Shown: one piece after another, positions 30,700 through 40,123 of the stretch
How the letters are laid out: the number at the start of each line of letters is the position of its first letter
Position numbering within the stretch: position 1 is the first letter of the stretch
Program-made: the position numbers and the translations under genes
Notes under the pieces: generated by a model
Database searches by the model: none
What the model saw: the letters and a program-made list of their open reading frames with translations, nothing else
Told to the model about the DNA's origin: nothing
Source: Effrenium voratum
Lineage: Eukaryota > Sar > Dinophyceae > Suessiales > Symbiodiniaceae
Direction of reading: 5' to 3'
Length of the DNA stretch: 64,000 nucleotides
Assembly: GCA_963377175.1 (NCBI GenBank)
Contig: CAUJNA010002890.1
Location: 495,510-559,509, forward strand

Positions 30700-31072
30700 C
30701 ATATATATAATATATATATATATATATACACACGACTTACCCGATGAGATGGCACACGTTCGTCCTGTTAGTGGTTGTCCTTATCATTTTAGGCAAGGTC
30801 CAAAAGGCTTGAACGTTTCTGGGCTGGTTCTCAGCAGGGAATGAGAAATGGAATGACCCCATATAACCCATCTCCGATGTGGGTTCCTTTGTTCGGGAAT
30901 CCCCGAATCCGGTTCATTCCTAACACCCCTCAACTCAGCTGGGTGTGGCTCAAAATTCAAGAGCTAGGTTTTTGTCTTTGGTGGCACTTACCAAGGTGCT
31001 ATTTGGTACAGGTTTATGAGCCACAGCCAGCTGCTAAGTTTATATCTTCAACACCCGCTTCCTCAACTGCAG

Positions 31073-31156
31073 CACGTGGGAAAGGCCAGTGCTGACCATG
31101 TTCTCCCCCGTGTTCTTCCATCTTACCCTCCCGTCCACTAGCATGGAACCTGGCGG
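31073..31156 (+). CDS. Exon with a WW-like C-terminal piece
   Basis: After acceptor CTCAACTGCAG the frame reads TWERPVLTMFSPVFFHLTLP then STSMEPG; upstream bases in frame read RFLNCS. STWERP fits the last strand of a WW domain, but the rest of the domain is not visible, so this is a weaker call than 20857-20916. Confidence 0.42.
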
Positions 31157-31189
31157 GTTCCGGGAGGACGACCTTCCTTTGAAAGGGGC

Positions 31190-31312
31190 CTTCTACCGGC
31201 TGATTCCTTTTCCCTTCGTTTCAACCATCGTTCTTTTCAAAAACCAGATCCGTTTTCTGAAGGTTCTCTAGAGAGAAGGATCCCTGGAAAGAATGGGGAA
31301 GGTACCGTTAGA
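31190..31312 (+). mobile_element. Family G element
   Basis: CTGATTCCTTTTCCCTTCGTTTCAACCATCGTTC at the left and AAAGAATGGGGAAGGTACC at the right. Confidence 0.65.
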
Positions 31313-31555
31313 CTTCTGGTGAGTGCCATGTTCGTGGACCGGAGGGCCATATGTTTTGTTCCCCGGGTTGGTTTCAAAAGGAATCTATCTCTACAGGATG
31401 TCTTTTTTACTTTTCCGAGGGGACTTCAGCAAATGCACGTGTTTGGAAGGGGGTGGCTCTAAATTCAACTGTACTGGCTTGGAGCTGGTTTTATCCACCA
31501 TTTACCAGGGAAACCCAGCTATGTTTTCCTCCAGGTCACCTCCAACAAAACTTGG

Positions 31556-31679
31556 TGGCTCCCAGCCATCCGGTTCCTTAGCCTTTTAGATCTTTTTAGT
31601 CTTTAGTGGTAGTTTTAGTTTCCGACTTTCACCCACCACAAGAAGAAAACCTTTAGCGGGGGATCTGAGGGCAGCCCAG
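31556..31679 (+). mobile_element. Family F element
   Basis: GGTGGCTCCCAGCCATCCGG at the left, TTTAGCGGGGGATCTGAGGGCAGCCCAG at the right. The right end is the acceptor of exon 31680-31711. Confidence 0.75.
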
Positions 31680-31711
31680 CTACGAGACACCTCTCATTCG
31701 GAGTTTTCAAG
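31680..31711 (+). CDS. Small exon, paralogue of 38226-38261
   Basis: Reads LRDTSHSEFS, then AG|GTTCTTTC. The exon and its donor flank match 38226-38261 (PRDISPNSELSH|GTTCTTTC). Both directly follow a family F right end. Confidence 0.5.
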
Positions 31712-31838
31712 GTTCTTTCTCAGGGCCCTGCAGGTAGTTTCCATTTAACCACAAGTTGGTCACTTGTTTAGTGGTAGTTTCCGAATTTCACCCACTAAGA
31801 GTTGGTCACTTGTGGGGATCTGAAAACGGGCAGCCCAG

Positions 31839-31934
31839 AAAAGCTGTGCTTCCGGAACTCCGCTCCGTGGCAAAACCCGCCCCTCCCCGCCAGGTCCGCG
31901 AGTCCACGGGGAAGCGCCGGCACGTCCTTGTGCA
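31839..31934 (+). CDS. Coding exon, basic unknown protein
   Basis: Follows a family F right end (GGGCAGCCCAG). Reads KAVLPELRSVAKPAPPRQVR then ESTGKRRHVLV, donor CA|GTGAGG; in frame the next codon would be TGA, so a gene end here cannot be excluded. Confidence 0.52.
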
Positions 31935-32239
31935 GTGAGGAAGTTGGGACCGGGGCGAAGAAAGCTACCATGGTACTTGGCTGCTATTGGGTTGGATCTT
32001 TGGACTTTAGTTAAACTTTTTGCAGAGGGTTGATCTTTCGACTTTAACTTTTTGGGAGTTTAAGGAGTTTCCCACAACCCCCCCCCCCCAAAAAAAAAGT
32101 TAAACATTTTGCAGAGGGTTCAACAACAACAAATAATATTACAATTGACTGATTGAAAGCCAGGGATTGAGCAAGTTAGTTTACACTTCTAACGCACAAT
32201 GGGACACGGACACCGACGGACATTCGAAGAAGCCTCCAT

Positions 32240-32391
32240 CCTTGAATGTTCGATTCGCCACGTTAGTAAGTGGAAAATGCCACTTGGGTTATAACCCACC
32301 AATAACAAGGTGAACTGAACGGGGGCCTTCGAAGCTGGTTATAACCTAGGCTACCAACAACTTACTAACTTGGCGAATCGAACACCCAAGT
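32240..32391 (+). mobile_element. Family D element, best-preserved copy
   Basis: CCTTGAATGTTCGATTCGCCACGTTAGTAAGTGG at the left; CAACTTACTAACTTGGCGAATCGAACACCCAAG at the right. The left TIR contains a GTAAGT donor and the right TIR the TACTAAC branch-site consensus followed by a CAAG acceptor. Confidence 0.8.
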
Positions 32392-32621
32392 ACCCTGCGC
32401 CAGGCGATTCCATAGAAGCTCCCGAATGGACCCCTTTACGGAAGACTTGGTGACCCATCTGGAGCTTCCATGCTAGGAGTGCATACTACAAGGGGCTGCA
32501 TAATTGCTACCCTATCCGGTCCTGATGGATTCTGGGTCAGCATAATCCCAGGACGCTTAGGGTAACATTGCTTTTCCCATGATCATGCCATTTTGGTTTC
32601 ATGTTGCCCCAAACACTAGAT

Positions 32622-32745
32622 ATGGCTGTGGGTCAAAACCCATGGGACCGTTTTGGGGTAGCTGCACCACCCATTTTAGTCTATTTTAGTGGGGATTGGG
32701 ATGTTCACTGGGGGATAGCGGGGCTTTTGACCCATGGCCATATAC
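32622..32745 (+). mobile_element. Family C element
   Basis: GGCTGTGGGTCAAAACCCATGG at the left, TTTTGACCCATGGCC at the right; TTTTAGTGGGGATTGGGATG inside. Confidence 0.75.
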
Positions 32746-32792
32746 TTGTGTGTTTGTTGATTGTTCACCGGACGATGATGAGAGTCAACCAG

Positions 32793-34171
32793 GCGCCCGC
32801 CGCCCCCGCCGCCACCTCCGCCGGGGCCGCCCTCGCGCTGAAAAGGATCAATAAGGTGGTAGCGGTGGAGGGGTTGGCTGCGCACAAGTACGTAAAATAC
32901 TGGCTCATATATAGTACTACCAACTGGTACTGTACCTGGAGTTAATAGAAAAAGGGGTCATGACCCCTTGTAATGACCCAATTTTTAAAGGGTCATGGAG
33001 ACTCTAGGTAATGATATACCGCTACAAGACAATACAAAGGTTTGCGAAGTATATCTACATATGTATATATATATTTGTTTTTTTTTTTTCTATTCTGTTC
33101 TATGCCTATAATATGATCGCAACAACACACCCTCTAGCAAGTCCCGGGAGGGAGGTCTCAGAGGCGATTCGAAACCAGTTTTCACAGCACCGTTTGGGTC
33201 AAATCGTGTGGTTGTTTTTTTGTGGGTGCCCTTTTTGGGGGTGGTTTGAGTTTCTGGACTTTAGTTACTTTTTGGGTTTGGACCAATTGTGTCGCGCACA
33301 AAAGTGTGGTTACTTTTTGTCGGCCATCCACTCAGGAAGTGAGTCAATGCGAAATGTAAAGGAACAACATTTGTCGCCCCCTATTTTGACACATACCCAT
33401 ATTTTGACAGTGGCTCACATGTGCTCGAAGGGGTGCTCATTTTTGGGGGGTTGTTTTTTCCCTTATTCATAGCTCGGAGTCAAATTTCAAGCAGGTCACT
33501 TTAGCGGACCCAGGGCTGCTTCTGCACCTACCGTTTGGTGCTCGTTTAGTCAACTGGGGTCTTCTCCAAATCTATTCCCTATCTTCGGATTTTGTACGGT
33601 TGATCCCTTTTCTGCGGTCCTTTGGGGGCAAAAGAGCTGAACAAAATATATTGCGCCTCATGCCACAGCTCTAGGCTCAGCGCAAATGCACGGATGCACG
33701 GCTGCTTGCTATGCAAGCGCACGACAAGCGCCAGCAGTGTGATGCCCCTACCATGCTCAACCACACCCGCGATGATATGTTCCGGTCCGCTAGGTGAACT
33801 AGAGGTTTTTGTTCGCCGCCATTTGGGGCATCCAGAGCAGTCTGATGCTTAGACTGCTCTACTACTCAGATGAACAGTCCTTTGAGCATGAATTGAACCA
33901 TCCAGCCGCCAGTTGATGCACCTGGAGCCTGTTTACCCCGCCGAGGTAGTACATTGCCAGTAGCCTGAGTCACAACCCGCTTGTAATTCCCCCCGTTCAG
34001 TGGAATTGACCTTGCTATTAGTGGGTTATAGCCTGGGTAGCTTCCGTTCTTCGCGGCACCGGCCTCGGGGCTTCGCGGGGCTGCGCCTCGGAGCGAGCCA
34101 ACGATGGCGCGATGGAGGGGAAGTTCGAGGACATGGACTCGGAGCTGGGCGCCTCACCCAAAACCATTTGA
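32793..34171 (+). CDS. Chain of five phase-consistent exons, unknown protein
   Basis: 32793-32887 (LKRINKVVAVEGLAAH after an Ala/Pro run, donor GTACGT), 33142-33205 (PGREVSEAIRNQFSQHRLGQ), 33681-33793 (RKCTDARLLAMQAHDKRQQC, then DAPTMLNHTRDDMFRSA), 33841-33911 (LMLRLLYYSDEQSFEHELNH) and 34041-34171 (SVLRGTGLGASRGCASERAN, then DGAMEGKFEDMDSELGASPK). All phases agree. The last frame runs into TGA where a family B element starts, so its true end is unclear. No named family recognised. Confidence 0.6.
32935..33008 (+). mobile_element. Short family B element
   Basis: CCTGGAGTTAATAG at the left, GGGTCATGGAGACTCTAGG at the right; the left arm is worn. Confidence 0.65.
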
Positions 34172-34270
34172 GTCTCCTTTCGTCCCTTAAAACCTGGTTG
34201 GTCATCACCCAAATAATGGTTGGTCATTGAGTCATTGACCCATTTTTATTTCGGGTCAGGAGACTCCGGG
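34167..34270 (+). mobile_element. Family B element
   Basis: TTTGAGTCTCCTTTCGTCCC at the left, CGGGTCAGGAGACTCCGGG at the right. The following CAG is the acceptor of exon 34274-34381. Confidence 0.7.
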
Positions 34271-34273
34271 CAG

Positions 34274-34381
34274 AAATCTATGACTGGACGGTTTGTTTTT
34301 CTTCGGGGACTTGAGCTGACGGTTACAGCCAGGCTTGCCCCCAAAATCCAAGGGGACTGGAGGGCCATAGGAGAGAGGGCA
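34274..34381 (+). CDS. Coding exon, unknown protein
   Basis: Reads KSMTGRFVFLRGLELTVTAR then LAPKIQGDWRAIGERA, phase 0 to 0, donor GCA|GTAGGG. No family recognised. Confidence 0.52.
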
Positions 34382-34521
34382 GTAGGGAAGGAGCTCTGGT
34401 AAACGAGCTCGCCCATGAGTTACCATTGTTTTCCATTCGGATTGTCATCCAAATTGGGTCTTGCAAGTTGCCATTCTTCTTTTCACGGGGGGTATGACGT
34501 CCTTGCCATTCTTTTGCTGGG

Positions 34522-34621
34522 CTTGGAGTCTCCTTCTGACCCTCTAAAAATGGGTCAATGACCCTACTTCTTTTGGGTAATGACCAGCCATTTTTCAGGG
34601 GTCAGACTCGGAGACTCCAGG
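34522..34621 (+). mobile_element. Family B element
   Basis: CTTGGAGTCTCCTTCTGACCC at the left, GGTCAGACTCGGAGACTCCAGG at the right. Confidence 0.75.
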
Positions 34622-35311
34622 TCATCGTGTGGACAGTTCCAGGACCCCAAAGGTCCCTTTGGTTCTGCCTTCGTACCACTTTTCCTGGGTCACAGGCACA
34701 AAAGAGCGGGTTCCTTTTCTCTTTTGCCGGGAATCGCTTGAGGGCATCTCTTGGCCCAGGTCTACTGCTGGCGCAGGACACCCATACCTGCGGGCCCCTG
34801 AAGTTTGCGCCGCGAGGCGCGCTTCGCAGTCACATATATATATATATATTGTTTCGTCTTTTTCTAGGAGAGGTAGAGCCGCGCGGATTTTTTTGTTGCA
34901 GTTCTCCTGCTTGTTTGGGGAAGTACACTGGGGCTTTCATTTGCTTAAGAATATATGTTATTTTCTCTGTTAATTTTGAAGGGAATCGGTATTACTACTG
35001 GAAATAGGCTTATTGTTTCCGCAGTGGGTGTCCATGGGAACAAAGGCCTTTTGTGTGGTTGATTCTTGAGGGAAAACCCTCCAAGAACAAGTTGAAATAA
35101 GTCCGGGTATCCCAACAGCCCAGGAACTCCCCTGGAATCCTTCCGGAACTCTCCCTGAAAGTGCCCCGAATCTTGTTTGGGCAGAGACCCCAAAGCTTGC
35201 AGCTGTTGGGGAACTATTTTGTGGGTAGACAAAATATCAATCAGAACCGGACAATGTGAGTTGTGGCGTACCGCACATGTAGGCTAAGTTCTCCTCTTTG
35301 TGTGGACAAAG

Positions 35312-35994
35312 GGGAGGCCTGCAACGGGTGATCCACCTTTGGCAGCACGTCAGCGTGCTTGCTGAAGCGCACTACTTCCCCTCAAGCAGGATCAGCGACC
35401 CTCAAACAGAGAAGGAGGTATTTACCATGGAAACCCAGGATTTAAAAAAAAAAAAAAAAAAAAAAAAACGTAGAAAAAGTGGGTATTTTGAGTAGGGCTA
35501 AGCTTCAGCCAAGAACCCGATCCAGTTCGACCCCTTCCAAGGTTTCGGAGGAACGCAGTGGACGTGGGGCCAGCATCTGTGATACCAAAGAAGTGGACGA
35601 AATCCGTTTCGCAGCAAAGAAACCTAAAGATGATCCTTCCCCGTAAATACCAACAAACAATGGTTTGTCATGGTTTCTTTAGGTGGTGCAAGATTTTGTT
35701 CATCCACAGTACCAGGCAAACCCGCAGTGCAACAAAGATATGGTTGGACGAGGCGAATTACTGACATAATTTTGCCATGGTCATGACTGTATTTTAGTCT
35801 TACGGTAACCCAAACACAGACTCCACTGAAGTAGCCCCTTATTTGGCCAGTGTCGTGGCTGTTTTTTAGGGAGAGAGGGGACAAACCCATGTTTCTGAGG
35901 TCTCTGTCGTGTTTTAAACACCGCACAGAATCTTACACCCTTGCAGAACAACATAGAACCCCAAAAACCCTCATTTGTAGAGGAAACGCCTTTG
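35312..35994 (+). CDS. Chain of four phase-0 exons, unknown protein
   Basis: 35312-35417 (GLQRVIHLWQHVSVLAEAHY, then FPSSRISDPQTEKE, donor GTATTT), 35542-35592 (VSEERSGRGASICDTKE, donor GTGGAC at a family E left end), 35710-35742 (YQANPQCNKDM after the family E right end CCACAG) and 35947-35994 (NNIEPQKPSFVEETPL, donor GTGAAT). All joins are phase 0. The second intron is one family E element. Confidence 0.58.
35588..35709 (+). mobile_element. Family E element acting as an intron
   Basis: GAAGTGGACGAAATCCGTTTCGCAGC at the left and GGTGCAAGATTTTGTTCATCCACAG at the right. Donor GTGGAC and acceptor CCACAG lie in the TIRs and join exons 35542-35592 and 35710-35742 in phase 0. Confidence 0.7.
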
Positions 35995-36052
35995 GTGAAT
36001 TGGACCCCCGCCCTTTTTGGGTTCCATGGAATTTGGCGGGAAGTACTTTAGA

Positions 36053-36161
36053 TGTTCGGCCAGGTTAGTAAGTGGTTGGCCATTTGTGGTGCTTGGGAAG
36101 AAAAGGTTATCACTTAGGAGGTTACAAACAACTTACTAGCTTGGCGAATCGAACACACAAG
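36053..36161 (+). mobile_element. Family D element
   Basis: ACTTTAGATGTTCGGCCAGGTTAGTAAGTGG at the left; CTTACTAGCTTGGCGAATCGAACACACAAG at the right. Confidence 0.7.
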
Positions 36162-36244
36162 CCCTAAAGGGGATGGCACGAAACAAACTGTTAGTGTGAG
36201 TTGCTCACCAAAGTTCCATATGGAAAAAACAAGCTCAGGTGATA

Positions 36245-36420
36245 TCCCCAACAGCATGCGGTGCTATTTTTAGTGCTCGCAGCGCCCCGCAGCCCTCGCA
36301 GAAACTCGTGGAACCCTGGTGGAACCCTGGTGGAACCCTCGTGGAACCTTACCTCAGGCCGGCCCGGACCACCCCGGAGCCTATTTGGGCTGAGACCCCA
36401 AAGCTTTCAGCTGTTGGGGA
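36245..36420 (+). mobile_element. Family S TIR element with GTGGAACCCTG repeats
   Basis: TCCCCAACAGCATGCGGTG at the left, CAGCTGTTGGGGA at the right; the interior has GTGGAACCCTGGTGGAACCC repeats. A copy in the opposite orientation lies at 43863-44051. Confidence 0.75.
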
Positions 36421-36467
36421 AAAAAAGCTTCCAGCGGCTTATACCCAGACCAGTGGATGTCCATGTG

Positions 36468-36613
36468 CTTGGAGTCTCCATGACCTTCTAAAAATGGGTC
36501 AATGACCAACCATGATTTTGGGTATTTACCCAGACCAGTGGATGTCCATGTGCTTGGAGTCTCCATGACCTTCTTATGACGCACCATTTAAGGGGCAGAA
36601 GGAGACTCCAGGT
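36468..36613 (+). mobile_element. Rearranged family B element with a 48 bp duplication
   Basis: The block starting TACCCAGACCAGTGGATGTC occurs at 36442-36489 and again at 36527-36574. The second copy carries a second family B left end. One right end (AGGAGACTCCAGG) closes the unit. Confidence 0.75.
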
Positions 36614-36676
36614 GCCAAGACAAATGGATTCCCTACGAAGCAGGTACAGCTACCAAGACCTGATCCTTCGTCGCAG

Positions 36677-36797
36677 GCTGGGGCGCCGGCCTGCGGCGGG
36701 GCCTGGGGGAGCCGGCGGAGGGCCTGCCGCGGCGCGCGGAAGTCCCGGCGCGCCTCGGCGCTGAGAGCGACGCGACGATACGACCGCGGCGCTTGGG
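36677..36797 (+). CDS. GC-rich exon, unknown protein
   Basis: Acceptor GATCCTTCGTCGCAG; the frame reads WGAGLRRGLGEPAEGLPRRA then EVPARLGAESDATIRPRRLG. Upstream bases 36614-36676 are also open (VPRQMDSLRSRYSYQDLILR) in a different frame after a family B right end. One of the two is probably coding. Confidence 0.42.
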
Positions 36798-36814
36798 GTC
36801 GGTTCGGGGTGGGG

Positions 36815-37085
36815 AAGGGAGGGGAGGGGGAGGGGGAGCGGAGGGCTGGGGGAGGGGAGGGTAGAGGTGGGGAGGGCTTGGGTGGGGAAGGGATGGAGGG
36901 GTGGGGAAGGGGAGGGCTCGGGTAAAGAATGGGAAGGTGGGGTGGGCTGGGGCGGGAAGGGGAGGGGGAGGGGAGCGGAGGGCTGGGGAGGGGAGGGCTC
37001 GGGTGGGGAATGGGTGGGTGGGGTGGGCTCGGGCGGGAAGGGGAGGGAGAGGGGGGTGGGGAGAGGCACCGAAAGGGGGCGATGG
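36815..37085. repeat. G-rich minisatellite
   Basis: Imperfect tandem copies of GGGGAAGGGGAGGG / GGTGGGGTGGGCTCGGGCGG units. Long open frames on both strands here (such as the proline-rich minus frames) come from the repeat and are not called. Confidence 0.75.
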
Positions 37086-37517
37086 ATGCAAGGTAGGTAA
37101 GGGGTCAATAACATGGTTGCAACCCACGTATCAGCCGTGGTAACCCGACGTACCCGAAGGCCCCTTTCAGCAGGACACAAATCTGGGTGGCTCGCCTGTT
37201 TTGAAGTCGGTACCCCTTTTTGGTGGGAGAAACCAACAGGAGAACCAAAGCTATTTTGGAGGGTCCCCAACAAAAAACCTCCCCCATTTGGCATTCGGCC
37301 TGTGTTCGACCTAAGAGGACCCCCTAATCCAAATACCCGATTTTTCTAGGGTATTTTTTGAAAAACATGGGGAACCATGTCGAATACCTTTTTTTTGGGT
37401 AGAGGGTCGGAGCCATACCCTTAACAAAAAATGTGGGTGTTGGGTGGGAAGGGGATCTTGAGAGGATCTCGTCCCAAAATGATGAGCGGTTCTTAGATGT
37501 TCGTGACTCGACCGAAG

Positions 37518-37589
37518 GCTCCTAGAGGCCAAGCGCCGTTTGCAGAGCGACCAGCCGCCACAGCCGCAGCCGCAGGCAGAGATTTGCCG
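37518..37589 (+). CDS. Coding exon with Pro-Gln repeat
   Basis: Acceptor CGACCGAAG; reads LLEAKRRLQSDQPPQPQPQA then EIC; donor CG|GTGCCA. A charged helix followed by (PQ)n. No family recognised. Confidence 0.5.
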
Positions 37590-37838
37590 GTGCCAAGTGG
37601 GGATTTCGGATTCGGCATATCCTTTCTTTTTTAAGGGGACCCTTTTGGTTTGGTATGGTTTGCTGGTTTCCAGCCATCCCCTTTGGGTTTTAGGTATTTA
37701 GGGTCCCCTGGTAGTTTCCATCTAACCCAATAAAAGCTGGTGACTTAGCGGAGGATCTGAGGACAGCCCAGTTTTGGGGTGTACCCTGGTTTGAGACTGA
37801 CAAACCAATCTGCTTACATCCAAAACTGGCAGCCCAAG

Positions 37839-38261
37839 ACTCTGAATTTGTCAAGGCCCTTGAAGGTCTTCGGCGATTCAGCCCCCTTTTGCCGTGGATG
37901 TCGTGACTGGACTTGAGAATTTCGCCTGGTTCCGTTGCTTCGCCGCAGGACGCACTCTCATTGGAACCGGATGTTTTTGTGTCTCTGTCTCCGTGTTTGC
38001 AATTGTGTTTGTGTTCGCATATGTTCGCATGTTTGTTTGTGTCCTTGTCTGTGTGTCTGTGTGTGTTGTTGCGGTTGTTGGATTTGGATCACAATTTTAG
38101 GGAGTACCTGCTTGTTGGCTCCCAGCCATCCCCTAAGCTTTTTAGCTTTTGAGTGTTTAGTGGTAGTTTCCATTTAACCCACCACAAGAAGAAAACATTT
38201 AGCGGGGGATCTGAGGGCAGCCCAGCCAAGAGATATTTCTCCAAATTCGGAACTTTCTCAC
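37839..38261 (+). CDS. Three small exons, last one duplicated elsewhere
   Basis: 37839-37899 (SEFVKALEGLRRFSPLLPW), 37949-37972 (DALSLEPD, acceptor CCGTTGCTTCGCCGCAG) and 38226-38261 (PRDISPNSELSH after a family F right end). The last two join in phase 0; the first does not fit directly. 38226-38261 is the paralogue of 31680-31711. Confidence 0.45.
38111..38225 (+). mobile_element. Family F element
   Basis: TTGGCTCCCAGCCATCCCC at the left, TTTAGCGGGGGATCTGAGGGCAGCCCAG at the right. Confidence 0.75.
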
Positions 38262-39081
38262 GTTCTTTCTCAGGACCCGGCTTTTGCGGAAGAATCCATT
38301 CAGTAGGGACTTGTCAATTTGCAGTGGCATGCATACCTCGATTTTCAATTTTCTGGGTGTCCATTAATTTGGATTTTCCTTTTCCGGGCTTCCAGTTGTT
38401 TTTTGTGCCCTTATTTTGGGATTCCTTCTCATCTTTCCCTGTAAGTCTCCCACTTAAGCTTGAACTCACTCCCTGAGTTCCTGGTGCTGAGATTCTACTT
38501 AACCAGAAGACCATCTTGGTGGCAAGCAACAAGTGTGGACTTTTTTTTTGCCAATGTACCAAGGAAGTGAGCTCACCCAAAACAAGCCTAGATCAACTCT
38601 ACACCCAACCCCAAACCATCCAAAGGCCACCCCCACACCAACTCTCAACTTAGCTGAGCCACAATCCAAACCCGGGAAGGTTAGTAAGGGGGAATCCCGA
38701 CCACAAATAAGCGCGGCAGACATTTCAATTGTGTACATAGTCTTTTGTAGCTCATGTTAGTAGGCTTTGATGATGACCCACCTAAACGTTGTGGCTATTT
38801 TGATCTTTGGACTGAACAACTGTTTGGTTGAAACAGGTGGGATTTTCCATCGGACCTTCAACAAGTTTACTCTGTTTGCAGAGGGGTCAATGGCCATTTG
38901 GTTGGATCTTTGGATTTAGACTTTTTGGGAAACTGATAACTTTTCCATCAACCAATTAAACTTTCTGCAGAGGGGTCAACAGTGTCCAAGTGGAGAAGGG
39001 GGTGTGCCACCGACTAATTCTTTGTACCCACGAAAAAAGAAGAAGTCTAACCAAGTAAACCAATCCCGACGTTCCCTTCAG

Positions 39082-39189
39082 GGCGTCCGCGCCTGGCGCC
39101 CGCACAAAACGCCGCCGCATCGATTGAGCCCCAAGCGGACGGTCCACGAGTGGGCGGATGCTGCGCTCGCGCTGCAGCTGCAGCTGGAG
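39082..39189 (+). CDS. Exon with UIM-like ALAL helix
   Basis: Acceptor GTTCCCTTCAG, phase 0 to 0, donor GAG|GTGTGG. Reads GVRAWRPHKTPPHRLSPKRT then VHEWADAALALQLQLE. The helix DAALALQLQLE resembles the one in 41002-41098 and loosely the ubiquitin-interacting motif (acidic then L-x-x-A/L-x-x-L), which would suit an E3-type protein. Only a hint. Confidence 0.55.
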
Positions 39190-39230
39190 GTGTGGAGCGG
39201 GGAATCCATGTGGGGTCCTTGTACTTCTAG

Positions 39231-39348
39231 GTCCCCCTTTCTCACCCGTTTCTTTTTTGGTTGGGAGGGTTCCGAACCCTACTAAAACAGACTACAGAAA
39301 AAGGAATCGGGTACCAACTTATTCTAAGCTCTCTACTGGAGGACCTAG
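39231..39348 (+). mobile_element. Family A element
   Basis: CTAG|GTCCCCCTTTCTCACCCG at the left, CTCTACTGGAGGACCTAG at the right. Confidence 0.8.
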
Positions 39349-39711
39349 GTCCCTATATTTCCGTTTTTGGTGGCTTTCAACATCACCTGTTTGGTCATGA
39401 AAGCTGAGTGTCCCTTGGGGGGGTGATGTTTTACAGGATCCCTGTTGTACTTGGAGGTTCGGTTCGCCCCGTCTTGGAAAGTGGAAAAGGCCACCTGGGT
39501 TGTAACCCAGTAACAAGGTCAACTCCACTGAACCGGGGCTTATAAACGTATTATAACTTAGGTTACTAATAACTTAGAAAAGGAAGCTCGCCCTACAGGG
39601 GCACCAAACAGGGGAACGACAGGGGCCTTTGTTATTCGTTGGTTGCCGCTGTTTAAAGGGTTTTTACCACCAGTTACGAGGGGGTAGTGGTTCGAGGGTA
39701 AACCATCTTAG

Positions 39712-39901
39712 AATCTTGGCTCCTTGTTACACACGGGCGAGGGAAACCTGCAAAGAGGAGTGCCCGAAAAGTTATTTTGTTTTTCTCCCCGAAAACACAT
39801 GCAATACGTATGCCGTGTGGTTGTGTTTGATGCGGCCTTGGCTTGAAGAAAGTGAAGCTATTTCAGGGGTGCCATGCCTGGAGACAAGATCAAAACCTAG
39901 G
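39712..39901 (+). CDS. Long cysteine-rich exon, unknown protein
   Basis: A 63-codon frame: ILAPCYTRARETCKEECPKS, YFVFLPENTCNTYAVWLCLM, then RPWLEESEAISGVPCLETRS. Acceptor CATCTTAG, donor AGG|GTTGGT. Seven cysteines, but no named zinc-binding spacing recognised. Confidence 0.55.
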
Positions 39902-40123
39902 GTTGGTAGTTGGGTCTGTCTGGGGGGGGGAAAACCCTAAAATCCCCCCCCCCCCCCAATTAAGGAATAGTCCAACGATTCCTTGGCTTTGGAACCATTT
40001 TAGTCCCACGCTTTGATTGTGATCCAAATTTTCTCCAAAATTGGCTTTGGACCCATTTTACGGCTCGTTCCCTTTTGGCTTCCCTTTACAACCCTCCGAA
40101 CAGGGGTCCCCAACGGTTTTGAG

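Noticed and set aside
36633..37294. Long proline-rich minus-strand frames (164 and 214 codons)
   Set aside because: They are created by the G-rich minisatellite at 36815-37085 and carry only (S)PPLP-type low complexity.
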